Below are positions 18,399-27,290 of a stretch of 64,000 nucleotides of DNA, in pieces. This DNA is from Acidiphilium rubrum. GTDB lineage: Bacteria > Pseudomonadota > Alphaproteobacteria > Acetobacterales > Acetobacteraceae. The notes beneath the pieces were generated by a model, which saw only the letters and a program-made list of their open reading frames with translations, did not search any database and was not told the DNA's origin. Position numbers and translations under genes: made by a program. The stretch lies in assembly GCF_900156265.1 (NCBI RefSeq), contig NZ_FTNE01000015.1:27999-91998 (forward strand), written 5' to 3'. Numbering within the stretch: the first letter of the stretch is position 1; every line of letters starts with the position of its first letter.

Positions 18399-19016
18399 AT
18401 CGGCCCCATCGAGCCATAATCCGCCCTGAGCGACGGTATCGGGTTCGGTGAGGCAGCAGCGCCGAAGCGTCGGCTCGATCGCCGACGCTTCGCGGAGCAC
18501 CCGCCAGTCGAACGCGAACAGCACGGCGTGCTCGATCGCATCCGCCGCGCGGAGCACATCGATCACAGCGGTCGCCATGGCGGCAGGTGTCGCGGTATCG
18601 GCTGGACGATCCGGCGCTGTCTTGACCTCGATCAACAGATCAAGCTCCCGCAGCGCGGCGAGGACCGCAGTGAGGCTCGGAATTGCCGCACCATCGCAGG
18701 GGACCTGATCGGGATAGCGCGCAGCATACTCCGATCCGGCGCGCAAACGGCCGACATCATAGCCCGCGAGTTGGGCAAAGCCGAGGCCGCGCAGCAACGG
18801 CGCATCCGCCCCGACATAATGACCCGCCGCATCCCGCGCGATCGCGGCGTTCAGTCTTGGATCGTGATGCACCACGGCGAAGTTGTCCGCGGTCAGGCCG
18901 ACATCGAACTCAACTCCGGTCACGCCGCAGGCACGCGCCACGGCAAATCCGCCGATCGTGTTTTCCGGTGCCAGGCCACGCGCGCCACGATGGCCGAAAA
19001 CCGCAATGGTCCTCAT
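18066..19016 (-). CDS. Glycerophosphodiester phosphodiesterase family protein
   Basis: Hydrolyses glycerophosphodiesters to glycerol-3-phosphate and an alcohol; 316 residues. The GDPD barrel starts FGHRGARGLAPENTIGGF (catalytic His in GHRG, Glu in PEN) and continues with GVEFDVGLTADNFAVVHHDP (metal-binding Glu-Asp, second His) and LIEVKTAP. The barrel closes at DGIISDWPDR around residue 265. The last ~45 residues are outside the domain and lie antisense to the unknown plus-strand gene, so the stop may be displaced. Start overlaps the ABC transporter stop by 4 bases. No signal peptide, so cytoplasmic. Confidence 0.88.
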   Translation of the reverse strand: MRTIAVFGHRGARGLAPENTIGGFAVARACGVTGVEFDVGLTADNFAVVHHDPRLNAAIARDAAGHYVGADAPLLRGLGFAQLAGYDVGRLRAGSEYAARYPDQVPCDGAAIPSLTAVLAALRELDLLIEVKTAPDRPADTATPAAMATAVIDVLRAADAIEHAVLFAFDWRVLREASAIEPTLRRCCLTEPDTVAQGGLWLDGADLGAFDGKIIQAVAATGAACWAPFHATLEEADVREAQSLGLLVLPWTVNAPEALDRMIGFGVDGIISDWPDRARLAVEHAGCRVAAPGFIAGVGRLIPEIGAPGGVEQKLP

Positions 19017-20791
19017 TCGCCGACGAGCTTTTCGGCGTCGGTGATCAGTTCCATCGCACCGTCAGCGCCCCGCGTCAGCCGGGCGCGCCGCGCATGCAGG
19101 CTGATCACGCTGTCCTGATGCGCGATCGAAATAATCTGCGTCTCCGGTAGCCGGGCCCGCAGCAGTGCGAACAGATCACCGATCGCCGCCTCATCGATCG
19201 CTGACAATGCCTCGTCCATAAACAGCCAATCAGGTTTCACGATCAAGGCACGCGCCAGCGCGAGGCGCTGCTGTTCACCCCCCGAAAGCCGAAGTGTCCA
19301 GTTATCGACCTGCTCCAGCCGCGCCGCGAGCGATCCCAGGCCAACATCCTCCAACGCCGCCCGCACATCCTGATCCGCCACGTCGTACTCCTGGCACGGA
19401 TAGGCGACCGCCCGCTTGAGCGAGCCGAGCGGGAAATACGGGCGTTGCGGCAGAAACATCGAGCGCCCGACCGGTCGCGATACCCGCCCCTTGCCGAACG
19501 GCCAGATGCCCGCGAACATCCGAAACAACGTCGATTTGCCCGACCCCGATGCACCGGTAATCGCCATCGGCTCACCGCGCGCGATCGCGAGATGCGACTG
19601 GGCGAACAGCTTGCGGCCATCCGGCAGGTCGATCGCCAGATCATCGGCGCGCAACATAGTGCCTGGCTCGCCGCCAGGGGCGGCATTCTGCTGCACATGC
19701 GCCGCGACCACCGCCCGCTCGAACCCGTCGAGTCGTTGCACCGTCGCGCGCCATCCGACGATCTGCGGATAGGCGCCGACGAACCACGAGAACGAGCCCT
19801 GCACATTACCGAAGATGTTATTGATCTGAAGCAACAACCCAAGCGTGAAAAGACCGGTGAAATAGCCCGGCGCGGCAATAAGGATAGGAAAGATGATTGC
19901 CACCTGGCTGAAGCCGATGGTGAAAAAATTCAGCGCCTTGGTGCGCTTCATGATCATCCACCAGTTCAGATAGATCGCATGAAACCGCTGCTTCAGCCCA
20001 ATGGTTTCCTCGGCTTCGCCGCCGTATAGCGCGATCTGCTCGGTATTTTCGCGCACGCGGATCAGATTGAAGCGGAAATCGGCGTCGACCTGCTGCTGCT
20101 GAAAGCTCAGCGGGATGAGTTTCCAGCCGATCACATGCGTCAGATAGGTGCCGATCAGCGAATAGACGATCGCCGTCCAGACGAGATAGCCGGGGATCAC
20201 GGCGCCAAAAATATGCAGCGGCGGCACCAGGAACCACAGGACGAAGATGAAACTGAGCAGATTGACGATATTGGCGATGAAACTGATGCCGAGCGACAGG
20301 TTGTTCGACACGAAACTGCGTAGATCATCGGCGATTCGCTGGTCGGGGTTGTCGAGCGGGCTGCCCGCCTCGGCCATCAGGCTGATCTGGTAATGCGCGC
20401 GCCCCGTCAGCCAGTCCTTCACGAAATTGTCGGTGATCCAGCGCCGCCAGCGGATCTCGAGCATCTGCTGCAAATAGAACGCGTAAACCCCGACCAGGAT
20501 GTTGAACACCGCAATCTCGGCAAACCCCGGGACGAACCAAGGATAGCCCTTGATAAACCGGTAAGTGAAGATCGAGCCCCAGAACGCCGGTTCGTCCTTC
20601 GCCTGCAATGCGTTGTAAAAAATTTTGTACCAGTAGGAATACAGGACGTTCAGATAGACCGAGACCAGATTGAGCGCGATGATGGCGGCCAGCAGCCCCC
20701 AGGCGACAAATTTTTCTTCGGATTTGAAATAGGGCTTGGTGAGACGCCAGGCATCCGCCATCGCACGGCCGATGTTGCGGAGAAATTTCAT
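19013..20791 (-). CDS. ABC transporter, fused permease and ATPase (SbmA/BacA-like, YddA type)
   Basis: 592 residues. The membrane part (about 1-340) is the ABC_membrane_2/SbmA-BacA type with six helices, starting WRLTKPYFKSEEKFVAWGLLA and containing the conserved LYSYWYKIFYNALQ. The C-terminal ATPase has Walker A GASGSGKST, signature LSGGEQQRLALARAL and Walker B WLFMDEALSAID. Fused proteins of this plan are related to the Rv1819c/YddA group; BacA relatives import peptides or cobalamin, so uptake of bulky hydrophilic molecules is possible. It overlaps both neighbours by ATGA, in one operon with DUF1499 upstream and GDPD downstream. Confidence 0.88.
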   Translation of the reverse strand: MKFLRNIGRAMADAWRLTKPYFKSEEKFVAWGLLAAIIALNLVSVYLNVLYSYWYKIFYNALQAKDEPAFWGSIFTYRFIKGYPWFVPGFAEIAVFNILVGVYAFYLQQMLEIRWRRWITDNFVKDWLTGRAHYQISLMAEAGSPLDNPDQRIADDLRSFVSNNLSLGISFIANIVNLLSFIFVLWFLVPPLHIFGAVIPGYLVWTAIVYSLIGTYLTHVIGWKLIPLSFQQQQVDADFRFNLIRVRENTEQIALYGGEAEETIGLKQRFHAIYLNWWMIMKRTKALNFFTIGFSQVAIIFPILIAAPGYFTGLFTLGLLLQINNIFGNVQGSFSWFVGAYPQIVGWRATVQRLDGFERAVVAAHVQQNAAPGGEPGTMLRADDLAIDLPDGRKLFAQSHLAIARGEPMAITGASGSGKSTLFRMFAGIWPFGKGRVSRPVGRSMFLPQRPYFPLGSLKRAVAYPCQEYDVADQDVRAALEDVGLGSLAARLEQVDNWTLRLSGGEQQRLALARALIVKPDWLFMDEALSAIDEAAIGDLFALLRARLPETQIISIAHQDSVISLHARRARLTRGADGAMELITDAEKLVGE

Positions 20792-21279
20792 GGTTGGGCG
20801 CCGGCCACCTTCGCCGCGATGGCGCCGAGCCAGGATTTCACCCGCGCTTCGTTCACGCCGAAATCGGACTGGCCATAAATCGAGTGGGAATACAGGATCA
20901 AAGCACTTCCGCCTGCGGGATCGGGCTGCACCGCCACCTCGATCACATCCGGAAAATTTGCGCGGGCCGAGCGGGCGACCCAGGCCGCCTGCAGATGTGC
21001 GGGATGGCTGTCGAGCGCGAACACCCGTGGCTCCGCCGCTGCAACCTGCCCGACCATGGCGAACAACGCAGTCGGCGACACTTTATAATGCGGCGTCACG
21101 ATGTTCGGACCCGGGGTGAACCCGACCGGCGCCGCCAGCGCTTTGTTTGGCGTCTTCGGCAGGGTCAGATGAGCGAAATCGACCACGCCCGGTGGCGCGA
21201 CACCCTGCGCCCCCATTTTGCCGCAGGCGGGAAACACCAAGCTCAACAGCAGCGGCAACAGCCCAACACCCATCGTCAT
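20788..21279 (-). CDS. DUF1499 family lipoprotein
   Basis: 163 residues with an N-terminal signal sequence and lipobox FPAC (Cys19), so probably a periplasm-facing lipoprotein. The DUF1499 region covers residues ~35-155, with the conserved pattern HLQAAWVARSARANFPDVIE and the C-terminal SHSIYGQSDFGVNEARVK. The usual Asn-Cys-Val start of the DUF1499 domain is not recognisable, so it is a divergent member. Its ATGA overlaps couple it to the SbmA-like transporter downstream and to the DUF3253 gene upstream. Function unknown. Confidence 0.75.
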   Translation of the reverse strand: MTMGVGLLPLLLSLVFPACGKMGAQGVAPPGVVDFAHLTLPKTPNKALAAPVGFTPGPNIVTPHYKVSPTALFAMVGQVAAAEPRVFALDSHPAHLQAAWVARSARANFPDVIEVAVQPDPAGGSALILYSHSIYGQSDFGVNEARVKSWLGAIAAKVAGAQP

Positions 21280-21569
21280 TCCTCCTGATTGGTCGTGAGC
21301 CGGAACCGCACGACGCCATGCATCGCCTCCGGCGCGATTCTCTTACCCTTGCGCAAAATGTCGATCTGGCCGGATTGCGCAAGATGCACTGCAGCCGCGC
21401 GCACCTGCGGCAGAAACCGCCGCCACGCCTCGGGGTCAGTCGATCGATCCGGGACCGAGTCGGCCAGAGCGCGGGCGGCATCGGTCGGGCAGATCGATTT
21501 AAGGGGACCGCGCGCGGTCACGAGGTCGAGGATCGCGGCGATCGCTGCGGCGTCGGGTGGGATCATCAT
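21276..21569 (-). CDS. DUF3253 family small protein
   Basis: 97 residues from ATG 21569. It matches DUF3253 through ILDLVTARGPLKSICPTDAA, WRRFLPQVRAAAVHLAQSG and IDILRKGKRI. The predicted fold is a small winged helix, but its role is unknown. The frame is open further upstream only because it crosses the poly-A/poly-T repeat at 21618; that extension (residues such as CFFFTKKK) is a product of the repeat and should not be annotated. It is the first gene of the four-gene ATGA-linked run that ends with GDPD. Confidence 0.8.
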   Translation of the reverse strand: MMIPPDAAAIAAILDLVTARGPLKSICPTDAARALADSVPDRSTDPEAWRRFLPQVRAAAVHLAQSGQIDILRKGKRIAPEAMHGVVRFRLTTNQEE

Positions 21570-21617
21570 CGATGGTCGTCTGGCGCGGATCGGCTGATGG
21601 GGCAAGGAAGGGGAGCA

Positions 21618-21737
21618 CTTCTTTTTTGTAAAAAAGAAGCAAAAAACTTTCTCACCCTGGGGCACGGGCGTTTGAAGCGGCACGGGCCCAAATCAACAAA
21701 GTTTTTTTTGCTTCTTTTTTGTTCACAAAAAAAGAAG
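21618..21737. repeat. Dispersed nested-hairpin repeat, full copy A
   Basis: Each end carries a hairpin of arms CTTCTTTTTT and its complement around a tiny loop (GT at the left, GTTCAC-like at the right), joined to GCAAAAAACTTT on the left and its complement on the right, so the whole 120 bases also fold as one long inverted repeat. The ~50-base GC-rich centre holds CCCGTGCC-type direct repeats. It lies 32 bases after the EAL stop and before the DUF3253 start. This copy is inverted relative to copies at 39988 and 49270. It probably acts as a terminator. Confidence 0.85.
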
Positions 21738-21769
21738 ACCTACCCTGCCTTACCGACCTGCCGCCAGGC

Positions 21770-22738
21770 TCATAAACCTGAAACGCGCGCCCGTGCCCGA
21801 ATGGCTTCCGCCGGCATCGCGGGACCAATCCACGGTCCCTGCACCAGATCGACCCCGAGCCCACGGATCCGCTCGGTTTCCGCCGCGGTCTCAACGCCGT
21901 CAATCGTGACGAGCACGCCCTGACGATGCGCAATTTCGACCGCGGCGCGGATCAGGATGGTTTCATCGACCGCATCGCCCGGCATGGTCGCATGGGCCAA
22001 TCGCCGATCGAGCTTGAGCCCGGTCAGCGGCAGGCGCGGCAACAAGGCAAGGCTGCCGAAAATCGCCCCAAAGCCTTCGAGGCTGACGCCGATCCCATGC
22101 TCGCGCAGCGCGCCGATCGCATGATGCAGCGCCATGCCCCCCTCGACCAGTTCTGATTCATCAATCTGCAAATCGATCCGCTCGGCGCCGACCCCGGCCT
22201 GCGCCAGCGCAGCCAGCACAATATCGCACACACCACCATCCACCAGAATCCGGCTGGGCACCGGTACCGCAATGCGCCAATGGGTCGGCCAGATTGCGAC
22301 CTCCGCCGCCGCGGCATCCAGCGTGAAGCGCAGCATGTCCTCGCGCAACACCGGCCGGTCCAGATCGCGCAGCAGCGGCGTGACCGAAACCAGCCCGCGC
22401 CTGCGGTTGGGCAGGCCGAGCCATAATTCGGCCCCCTCGATCCGGTCGAACTCAGCAGGCCCGGCATCGGCGGTCGCGGCCCCCGCCCGTGCGAGGCGTT
22501 GACGCGGCAGGAACCGCAGGCAGAACGCATCGTCACGCAGCGCTTCAGTCAGCCGCATCGCGCGTTTGCGTTGCTCCCCCGCAACCAGACGCCGCAACGA
22601 GGCGCGAGTTCGCCGATCCGTCGTCGTACTGGACGTCTCCGCCACAACTGCGTCGGACTCCTGATAACCACCTGAATCGATTACGCTCACGCACATTGCT
22701 CCATCTGGGTCTGGCCGTACCTGGACCATCGTGAGCAT
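21770..22738 (-). CDS. Degenerate EAL-domain protein
   Basis: 322 residues with an EAL fold at about 75-320, recognisable by LKLDRRL (DGIKIDR position), IDGVETAAE (EGVET position) and VQGPWIGPAM (QGYxFxxP position). Catalytic residues are eroded: the EAL signature reads ELWLGL, the metal-binding Asp pair of DDFGTG is replaced in LEGFGAIFGSL, and the EGVET Glu is Asp. It is therefore predicted not to hydrolyse cyclic di-GMP but may bind it or act through proteins. An upstream helical region (40-75) precedes the domain. It is a single gene with its own terminator repeat downstream. Confidence 0.8.
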   Translation of the reverse strand: MLTMVQVRPDPDGAMCVSVIDSGGYQESDAVVAETSSTTTDRRTRASLRRLVAGEQRKRAMRLTEALRDDAFCLRFLPRQRLARAGAATADAGPAEFDRIEGAELWLGLPNRRRGLVSVTPLLRDLDRPVLREDMLRFTLDAAAAEVAIWPTHWRIAVPVPSRILVDGGVCDIVLAALAQAGVGAERIDLQIDESELVEGGMALHHAIGALREHGIGVSLEGFGAIFGSLALLPRLPLTGLKLDRRLAHATMPGDAVDETILIRAAVEIAHRQGVLVTIDGVETAAETERIRGLGVDLVQGPWIGPAMPAEAIRARARVSGL

Positions 22739-22824
22739 GATGATGCCGCAAGGAAGTAAAAATCGCGTTAGCGCCGGCTCAAAAATCTCAACAAAATCAC
22801 GACTACCGCGACAAACGCTGATTT

Positions 22825-23661
22825 TCAGACCGCGATATTGTCGAGCAGTCGGGTCGCACCCAACCGCGCCGCGGCGATCAGCCGCGCTGCACCCGCGGGT
22901 TCGTGCAGCGGTGCAAGGGTCACCGCATCGACCAGGGCAAGGTAATCCACCGTGAAACCAGCGGCGACCAGCGACGCCTCAGCCGCCGCGATGCTCTGCC
23001 CGACCGGCGCCCCAGCGCATATCGCATCGCGCACACCGGTCAGCACCGCAAACAAAGTCGGTGCCGCCGCGCGCTCGCGCGCCCCCAGATACCGGTTGCG
23101 CGACGACATCGCGAGACCGCTCGGCTCGCGCCAAGTCGGTGCCGCAATGATATCGACGGGTAGCCCCAGATCTTCGACCATCCGACGGATCACCTGCACC
23201 TGCTGCCAGTCCTTTTCGCCGAAACACGCGGCGTCCGGCCGAACCTGGCCGAACAATTTGGCCACCACGGTCGCGACCCCCCGAAAATGCCCCGGTCGCG
23301 CTGCACCTTCCCACAGCAGCGCCGGGCCGGCGACCTCGATCATCGTGGCATCGCCCGGCGGATACATCGTGGCGACATCCGGCAACCAGACGAGATCGCA
23401 CCCCGCCGCCGCCAGCATCGCGCAGTCGGCGGCCTCATCGCGCGGGTAGCGGGCAAAATCCTCGTGGGGCGCGAATTGAGTGGGATTGACGAAAATCGAG
23501 GCGGCGACCGCGTCACCATGCGCGCGCGCAGCGCGGATCAGCGACAAATGGCCCTCGTGCAACGCCCCCATGGTCGGCACCAGCGCAAGGCCCGGCCGAC
23601 CGTCGGCGGCAAGCGCTGCGCGCGCGGCGCGCAACTGCACCAAGGTGCGGGCGATCTGCAT
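22825..23661 (-). CDS. panC: Pantothenate synthetase
   Basis: Condenses pantoate and beta-alanine with ATP to pantothenate, the last step of vitamin B5 synthesis. 278 residues. The class I nucleotidyltransferase HIGH-like motif is PTMGALHEGHLSLIR (about 28-42), SIFVNPTQFAPHEDFARYPR binds pantoate, and the ACFGEKDWQQ and AMSSRNRYL segments form the ATP site (KMSKS-like). Length and motifs are complete. It is monocistronic here; panB and panD are not in the window. Confidence 0.96.
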   Translation of the reverse strand: MQIARTLVQLRAARAALAADGRPGLALVPTMGALHEGHLSLIRAARAHGDAVAASIFVNPTQFAPHEDFARYPRDEAADCAMLAAAGCDLVWLPDVATMYPPGDATMIEVAGPALLWEGAARPGHFRGVATVVAKLFGQVRPDAACFGEKDWQQVQVIRRMVEDLGLPVDIIAAPTWREPSGLAMSSRNRYLGARERAAAPTLFAVLTGVRDAICAGAPVGQSIAAAEASLVAAGFTVDYLALVDAVTLAPLHEPAGAARLIAAARLGATRLLDNIAV

Positions 23662-23917
23662 GGGTCCTCCGTTGAGGCTGTGTGACTGGTTCGTGACGTT
23701 CGATCGAGCGCGTTCTGAGCCAATCCGCCGCCGCCGTCCATCACAGTCATGTGTTTTTCTGGTTTGTTCCCGGAAAACATGAACTTTTTGACTATCTTCT
23801 CTTCATGTTCCTGTTAGATTCATGACCTGATCACGGATTATTGTAAGGCCGTCACGATATCCGGCATCGCTGGCTGCCCCTGTTGGAGTTTCACGATAAT
23901 CTTTATATGTGTTGCCT

Positions 23918-25603
23918 ATGGTAGGCAGCGCTTCACCCGCGAAACTCTGGATCCAGCGCGAAATCAAAGACGGCCGACGACGAGCCATGCCGATCATCGC
24001 GCTCGGGGTGCTGGGCGTTCTACTCGCCATTTTGCAGACCCTGTGCGCCGCCAGCCTGCTCGACGCCGCCATCACCCACGCCACCGCCGGTGCCATTGTT
24101 CTGCCGGCCGCCGGCTTCGCGCTCGCCGCACTCATCCGAACCCTGCTGATCGTCGTGCAGGAACATCAGGCCAGCCGGCTCGGCATCACGGCGCGCCGCC
24201 GCCTGCGCAGCGCCACGCTCGACACGCTCATGACACTCGGCCCCGCCGCCCTGCGCAACCGCCATTCCGGCGAGCTTGCCGGCATCGTGATCGACCGGAT
24301 CGAGGCACTTGACGGGCTCTATAGGAGCTGGATTCCCGCCACCAGCCTCGCCAGCCTTGGCCCGGGCCTGATCATCCTCGCTGCCCTGATCGCCGACTGG
24401 CGCAGCGGCTTGATCCTGCTGGTCACCGCGTTGCTCGTGCCGGTCGCCATGGCGGTCACCGGCCGCAGCACCGGCATCGCGGCGCGCAAACAATTCAGCG
24501 CGATGACCCGGTTGCAGACCCGGTTTCTGGATCGTATCCGCGGCATCGCCACCATTGTGCTCGCCGGCCGTGCCGAAGCGGAAGCCGAAGCACTCGGTGT
24601 CGCCGCCGATGATCTGCGCCACCGCACCATGCGCATCCTGCGGGTCGCCTTCCTCAACTCCACCATGATCGACCTGCTCGCCGCCGCGGCGCTCGTGCTC
24701 ATCGCCGTCCGCTTCGCCGCGCCGCTGCTCGCCGGCGACATCGCGCTGGCCCCCACCGCGCTGTTCTGCATTCTGCTGGTGCCCGAGTTCTTCGCGCCGA
24801 TCCGCGCTTTCTCGGCGGTCTACCAGGACCGCATGACCGCACAGACCGCCGCCGAAGACATCGTGGCCCTGCCGCAGCCACAACCCAGCCTGCCGGCACC
24901 CGCCGCCATCCGCACGGTACCGGCACAGGGCGTCAGCATCGCCTTCGAAGACGTCTCCTTCACCTGGGACGAGGCGCGCGGCCCGGTGCTGCACGGGCTG
25001 AGCTTCCGCCTGCCGGCCAATGAGACCATGATGCTGGTCGGCCCCTCCGGCTCGGGCAAATCAACCATTCTGGAATTGCTGCTCGGCTTCGCGCGCCCCC
25101 AATCCGGCCGCATCACCATCAACGGCGCGCCGATCGAAAGCCTGGTGCCCGCCGCCCTCGCGCGCATGACCGCGATCATCGGCCAGAAACCCTTCCTGTT
25201 CGCCGGATCGATCGAGGACAACATCAGGCTCGGCCGCCCCGAAGCGAGCGATGCCGACCTGCGCGAAGCCATCCGCCTCGCCCGCGTCGCCGAATTTTCG
25301 GACATGCTGCCGATGGGGCTCGCCACCCGCATCGGCGATGGTGGCTACGGTCTTTCCGGCGGCCAAGCCCAGCGCATCGCGATCGCGCGGGCCTTTCTGA
25401 AGGACGCCAAACTCCTGCTGCTGGACGAACCAACTGCCCAACTCGACCCCGCCACCGAACGCGACGTGCTCGACAGTCTGAAGCGCCTCGCGATCGGCCG
25501 CACCGTCATCCTCGCCAGCCACGCCGCCTTCGCCCATGAATTTGCCGGCCGCAAACTCGACCTCGGCGCCACCCGCAGCAACCGGCTCGAGGGCGTCGCC
25601 TGA
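23918..25603 (+). CDS. cydD: Cysteine/glutathione ABC exporter subunit CydD
   Basis: One half of the heterodimeric CydDC exporter that sends cysteine and glutathione to the periplasm, needed for cytochrome bd assembly. 561 residues from ATG 23918 (GTG 23909 also possible; neither has a good ribosome-binding site). Six helices in the N-terminal half, then ATPase with Walker A GPSGSGKST, signature LSGGQAQRIAIARAF and Walker B LLLLDEPTAQLD. The stop overlaps the cydC start by one base (TGATG). cydAB is not in the window, so the oxidase it serves lies elsewhere. Confidence 0.9.
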   Translation: MVGSASPAKLWIQREIKDGRRRAMPIIALGVLGVLLAILQTLCAASLLDAAITHATAGAIVLPAAGFALAALIRTLLIVVQEHQASRLGITARRRLRSATLDTLMTLGPAALRNRHSGELAGIVIDRIEALDGLYRSWIPATSLASLGPGLIILAALIADWRSGLILLVTALLVPVAMAVTGRSTGIAARKQFSAMTRLQTRFLDRIRGIATIVLAGRAEAEAEALGVAADDLRHRTMRILRVAFLNSTMIDLLAAAALVLIAVRFAAPLLAGDIALAPTALFCILLVPEFFAPIRAFSAVYQDRMTAQTAAEDIVALPQPQPSLPAPAAIRTVPAQGVSIAFEDVSFTWDEARGPVLHGLSFRLPANETMMLVGPSGSGKSTILELLLGFARPQSGRITINGAPIESLVPAALARMTAIIGQKPFLFAGSIEDNIRLGRPEASDADLREAIRLARVAEFSDMLPMGLATRIGDGGYGLSGGQAQRIAIARAFLKDAKLLLLDEPTAQLDPATERDVLDSLKRLAIGRTVILASHAAFAHEFAGRKLDLGATRSNRLEGVA

Positions 25604-27240
25604 TGACCGATATCGCGCCGATCCTGCGCATCATTACCCTCTGGCGCGCCCAGCGGCCGGTGCTCATTATCGGCACGATCGCTGCCCTCGCCTCGCTCGC
25701 TGCCGGAATCGCGCTGATGGCCGGCGCCGGCGACCTGATCGGGGCGGACGCGATCGGGCTCGCGCTGGCGGTTCCCGCATCGCTCGCGGTCATCGGCGTC
25801 GCGCGCGTCGTGCTGCGCTACCTGGAACGGCTGATCACGCATGACGCTACGTTCCGCGCGCTCGCGGCACTCCGCATCTGGTTCTTCGGCAACCTCGCCC
25901 GCAGCGCGGGCGGCGGGCTCGGCTTTCGCAACGCCGGCGATGTCCTGGCGCGGCTGGTCAACGACGTCGAAGCACTCGACGGTATTTTCCTGCGTATCCT
26001 GATCCCCGCGCTGAGCGCCCTGCTGATCGTGCCGATCCTGCTGGTCGCGATCGGGCGCGAAGATATCGCCGCCGCCATCATCGTGCTCGCCCTGTTCCTG
26101 ATCGCCGCCGTCGCCCTGCCGATCCGCGCGATGGGGCAGGCACGGGCATCCGCCGCAGCCGAAGCCGAAGCCGGCGGCGCCCTGCGCACCGCGACGCTCG
26201 ATGCGCTGGCCGGGCTCCGCGAAATCAAGGTGTTCGGCGCCGAAGGGCGGATGCTGGCGCATGTCCAGTCCCAGGAATCGCGCCTGTTCACCGCCGAACG
26301 CAGCCTCGCCGCCCAAACCGGCGCCATGCAGGCCGCCGCGTTTTTCGCCACCCAGGCCGCCCTGCTCACCGTGCTGCTGATCCACGGCGCCCACCCGGTC
26401 GCCATCGTGATCGCCGCCTTCGTCGTGATCGCGGCGTTCGAAACCGTGGGCTTCATGCCGCGCGCCGGCGTCATCGCCGGCCGCGCCGCCGCCGCCGCCA
26501 CGCGCGTGATCGCCGCCGCCGAAACCCCACCCCGCGTCGCCGACCCCGCAACCGCGGCAGCGCTGCCCACCGCCACCAGCCTCACCTTCGATCACATCCG
26601 GTTTCGCTGGACCACCGACGGCCACACCGTGTTCGACGATCTTTCGCTGCAAATCCCGGCCGGCGCGCGCATCGCGGTGCTCGGCCCATCGGGCGCCGGT
26701 AAATCGACCCTTGCCGCGCTGGCGCTGAAACTCGCCGCCCCCGAGGCCGGTGAAATCCGCCTCGGCGGCACCGATATCGCGCGCCTGCGCGCCCAGGATG
26801 TCCACACCCGCATCACCTGGCTCTCGCAGGCGACCCATTTGTTCGCCGATACCATCCGCAACAATCTGCTGCTGGCCCGCCCCGACGCCGACGAGCCGAT
26901 GCTCTGGTCGGCACTCGATGCCGCGTGGATCGGCGACACGGTGCGCGCCCAACCCGACCAACTCGATGCCTGGGTCGGCGAATCCGGCGGTCGGTTCTCA
27001 GGCGGCCAGGGCAGGCGGCTCGCGCTGGCCCGCGCCATATTGAGCCCCGCCCCGATCCTGATCCTCGATGAACCTTGCGCCGGTCTCGACCTCGAGACCG
27101 AACAGGCGTTCATGAGCACGATCAACGAAACCCTCGCCGGCCGTACCCTGCTGCTGATCACCCACCGCCTGACCGGCGTGGAAAAACTCGACCGCGTTTT
27201 CCGCCTTCAGAACGGCAAACTCACCGCGGCGACGCGCTGA
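25603..27240 (+). CDS. cydC: Cysteine/glutathione ABC exporter subunit CydC
   Basis: Partner of CydD, 545 residues. Membrane half about 1-300, with the CydC-like RVVLRYLERLITHDATFRAL stretch; ATPase with Walker A GPSGAGKST, signature FSGGQGRRLALARA and Walker B ILILDEPCAGLD. The signature begins FSGGQ rather than LSGGQ, which is normal in CydC. The start is fused to the cydD stop. A large hairpin follows at 27247-27288 and separates it from the convergent protease gene. Confidence 0.92.
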   Translation: MTDIAPILRIITLWRAQRPVLIIGTIAALASLAAGIALMAGAGDLIGADAIGLALAVPASLAVIGVARVVLRYLERLITHDATFRALAALRIWFFGNLARSAGGGLGFRNAGDVLARLVNDVEALDGIFLRILIPALSALLIVPILLVAIGREDIAAAIIVLALFLIAAVALPIRAMGQARASAAAEAEAGGALRTATLDALAGLREIKVFGAEGRMLAHVQSQESRLFTAERSLAAQTGAMQAAAFFATQAALLTVLLIHGAHPVAIVIAAFVVIAAFETVGFMPRAGVIAGRAAAAATRVIAAAETPPRVADPATAAALPTATSLTFDHIRFRWTTDGHTVFDDLSLQIPAGARIAVLGPSGAGKSTLAALALKLAAPEAGEIRLGGTDIARLRAQDVHTRITWLSQATHLFADTIRNNLLLARPDADEPMLWSALDAAWIGDTVRAQPDQLDAWVGESGGRFSGGQGRRLALARAILSPAPILILDEPCAGLDLETEQAFMSTINETLAGRTLLLITHRLTGVEKLDRVFRLQNGKLTAATR

Positions 27241-27246
27241 GGCGAA

Positions 27247-27288
27247 CCGGGCTGGGGTGGCGCGCGCACCGCGCACCACCCCAGCCGG
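27247..27288. terminator. Large hairpin between convergent cydC and protease genes
   Basis: GCTGGGGTGG at 27251 pairs with CCACCCCAGC ending at 27285. After one mismatch the stem continues with GCGC/GCGC, and it extends outward through CCGG/CCGG with a bulge. There is no T-run on either side, so it may be a bidirectional, U-tract-free terminator or an mRNA 3'-end stabiliser. Confidence 0.6.
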
Positions 27289-27290
27289 TC

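Noticed and set aside
21570..21683. N-terminal extension of the DUF3253 gene through the repeat
   Set aside because: The added residues (CFFFTKKK) are encoded by the repeat and the family start is at ATG 21569.
23663..23908. Small gene between panC and cydD
   Set aside because: Short frames in the gap show no ribosome-binding site or coding character; only an AT-rich stretch that may hold the cydD promoter.
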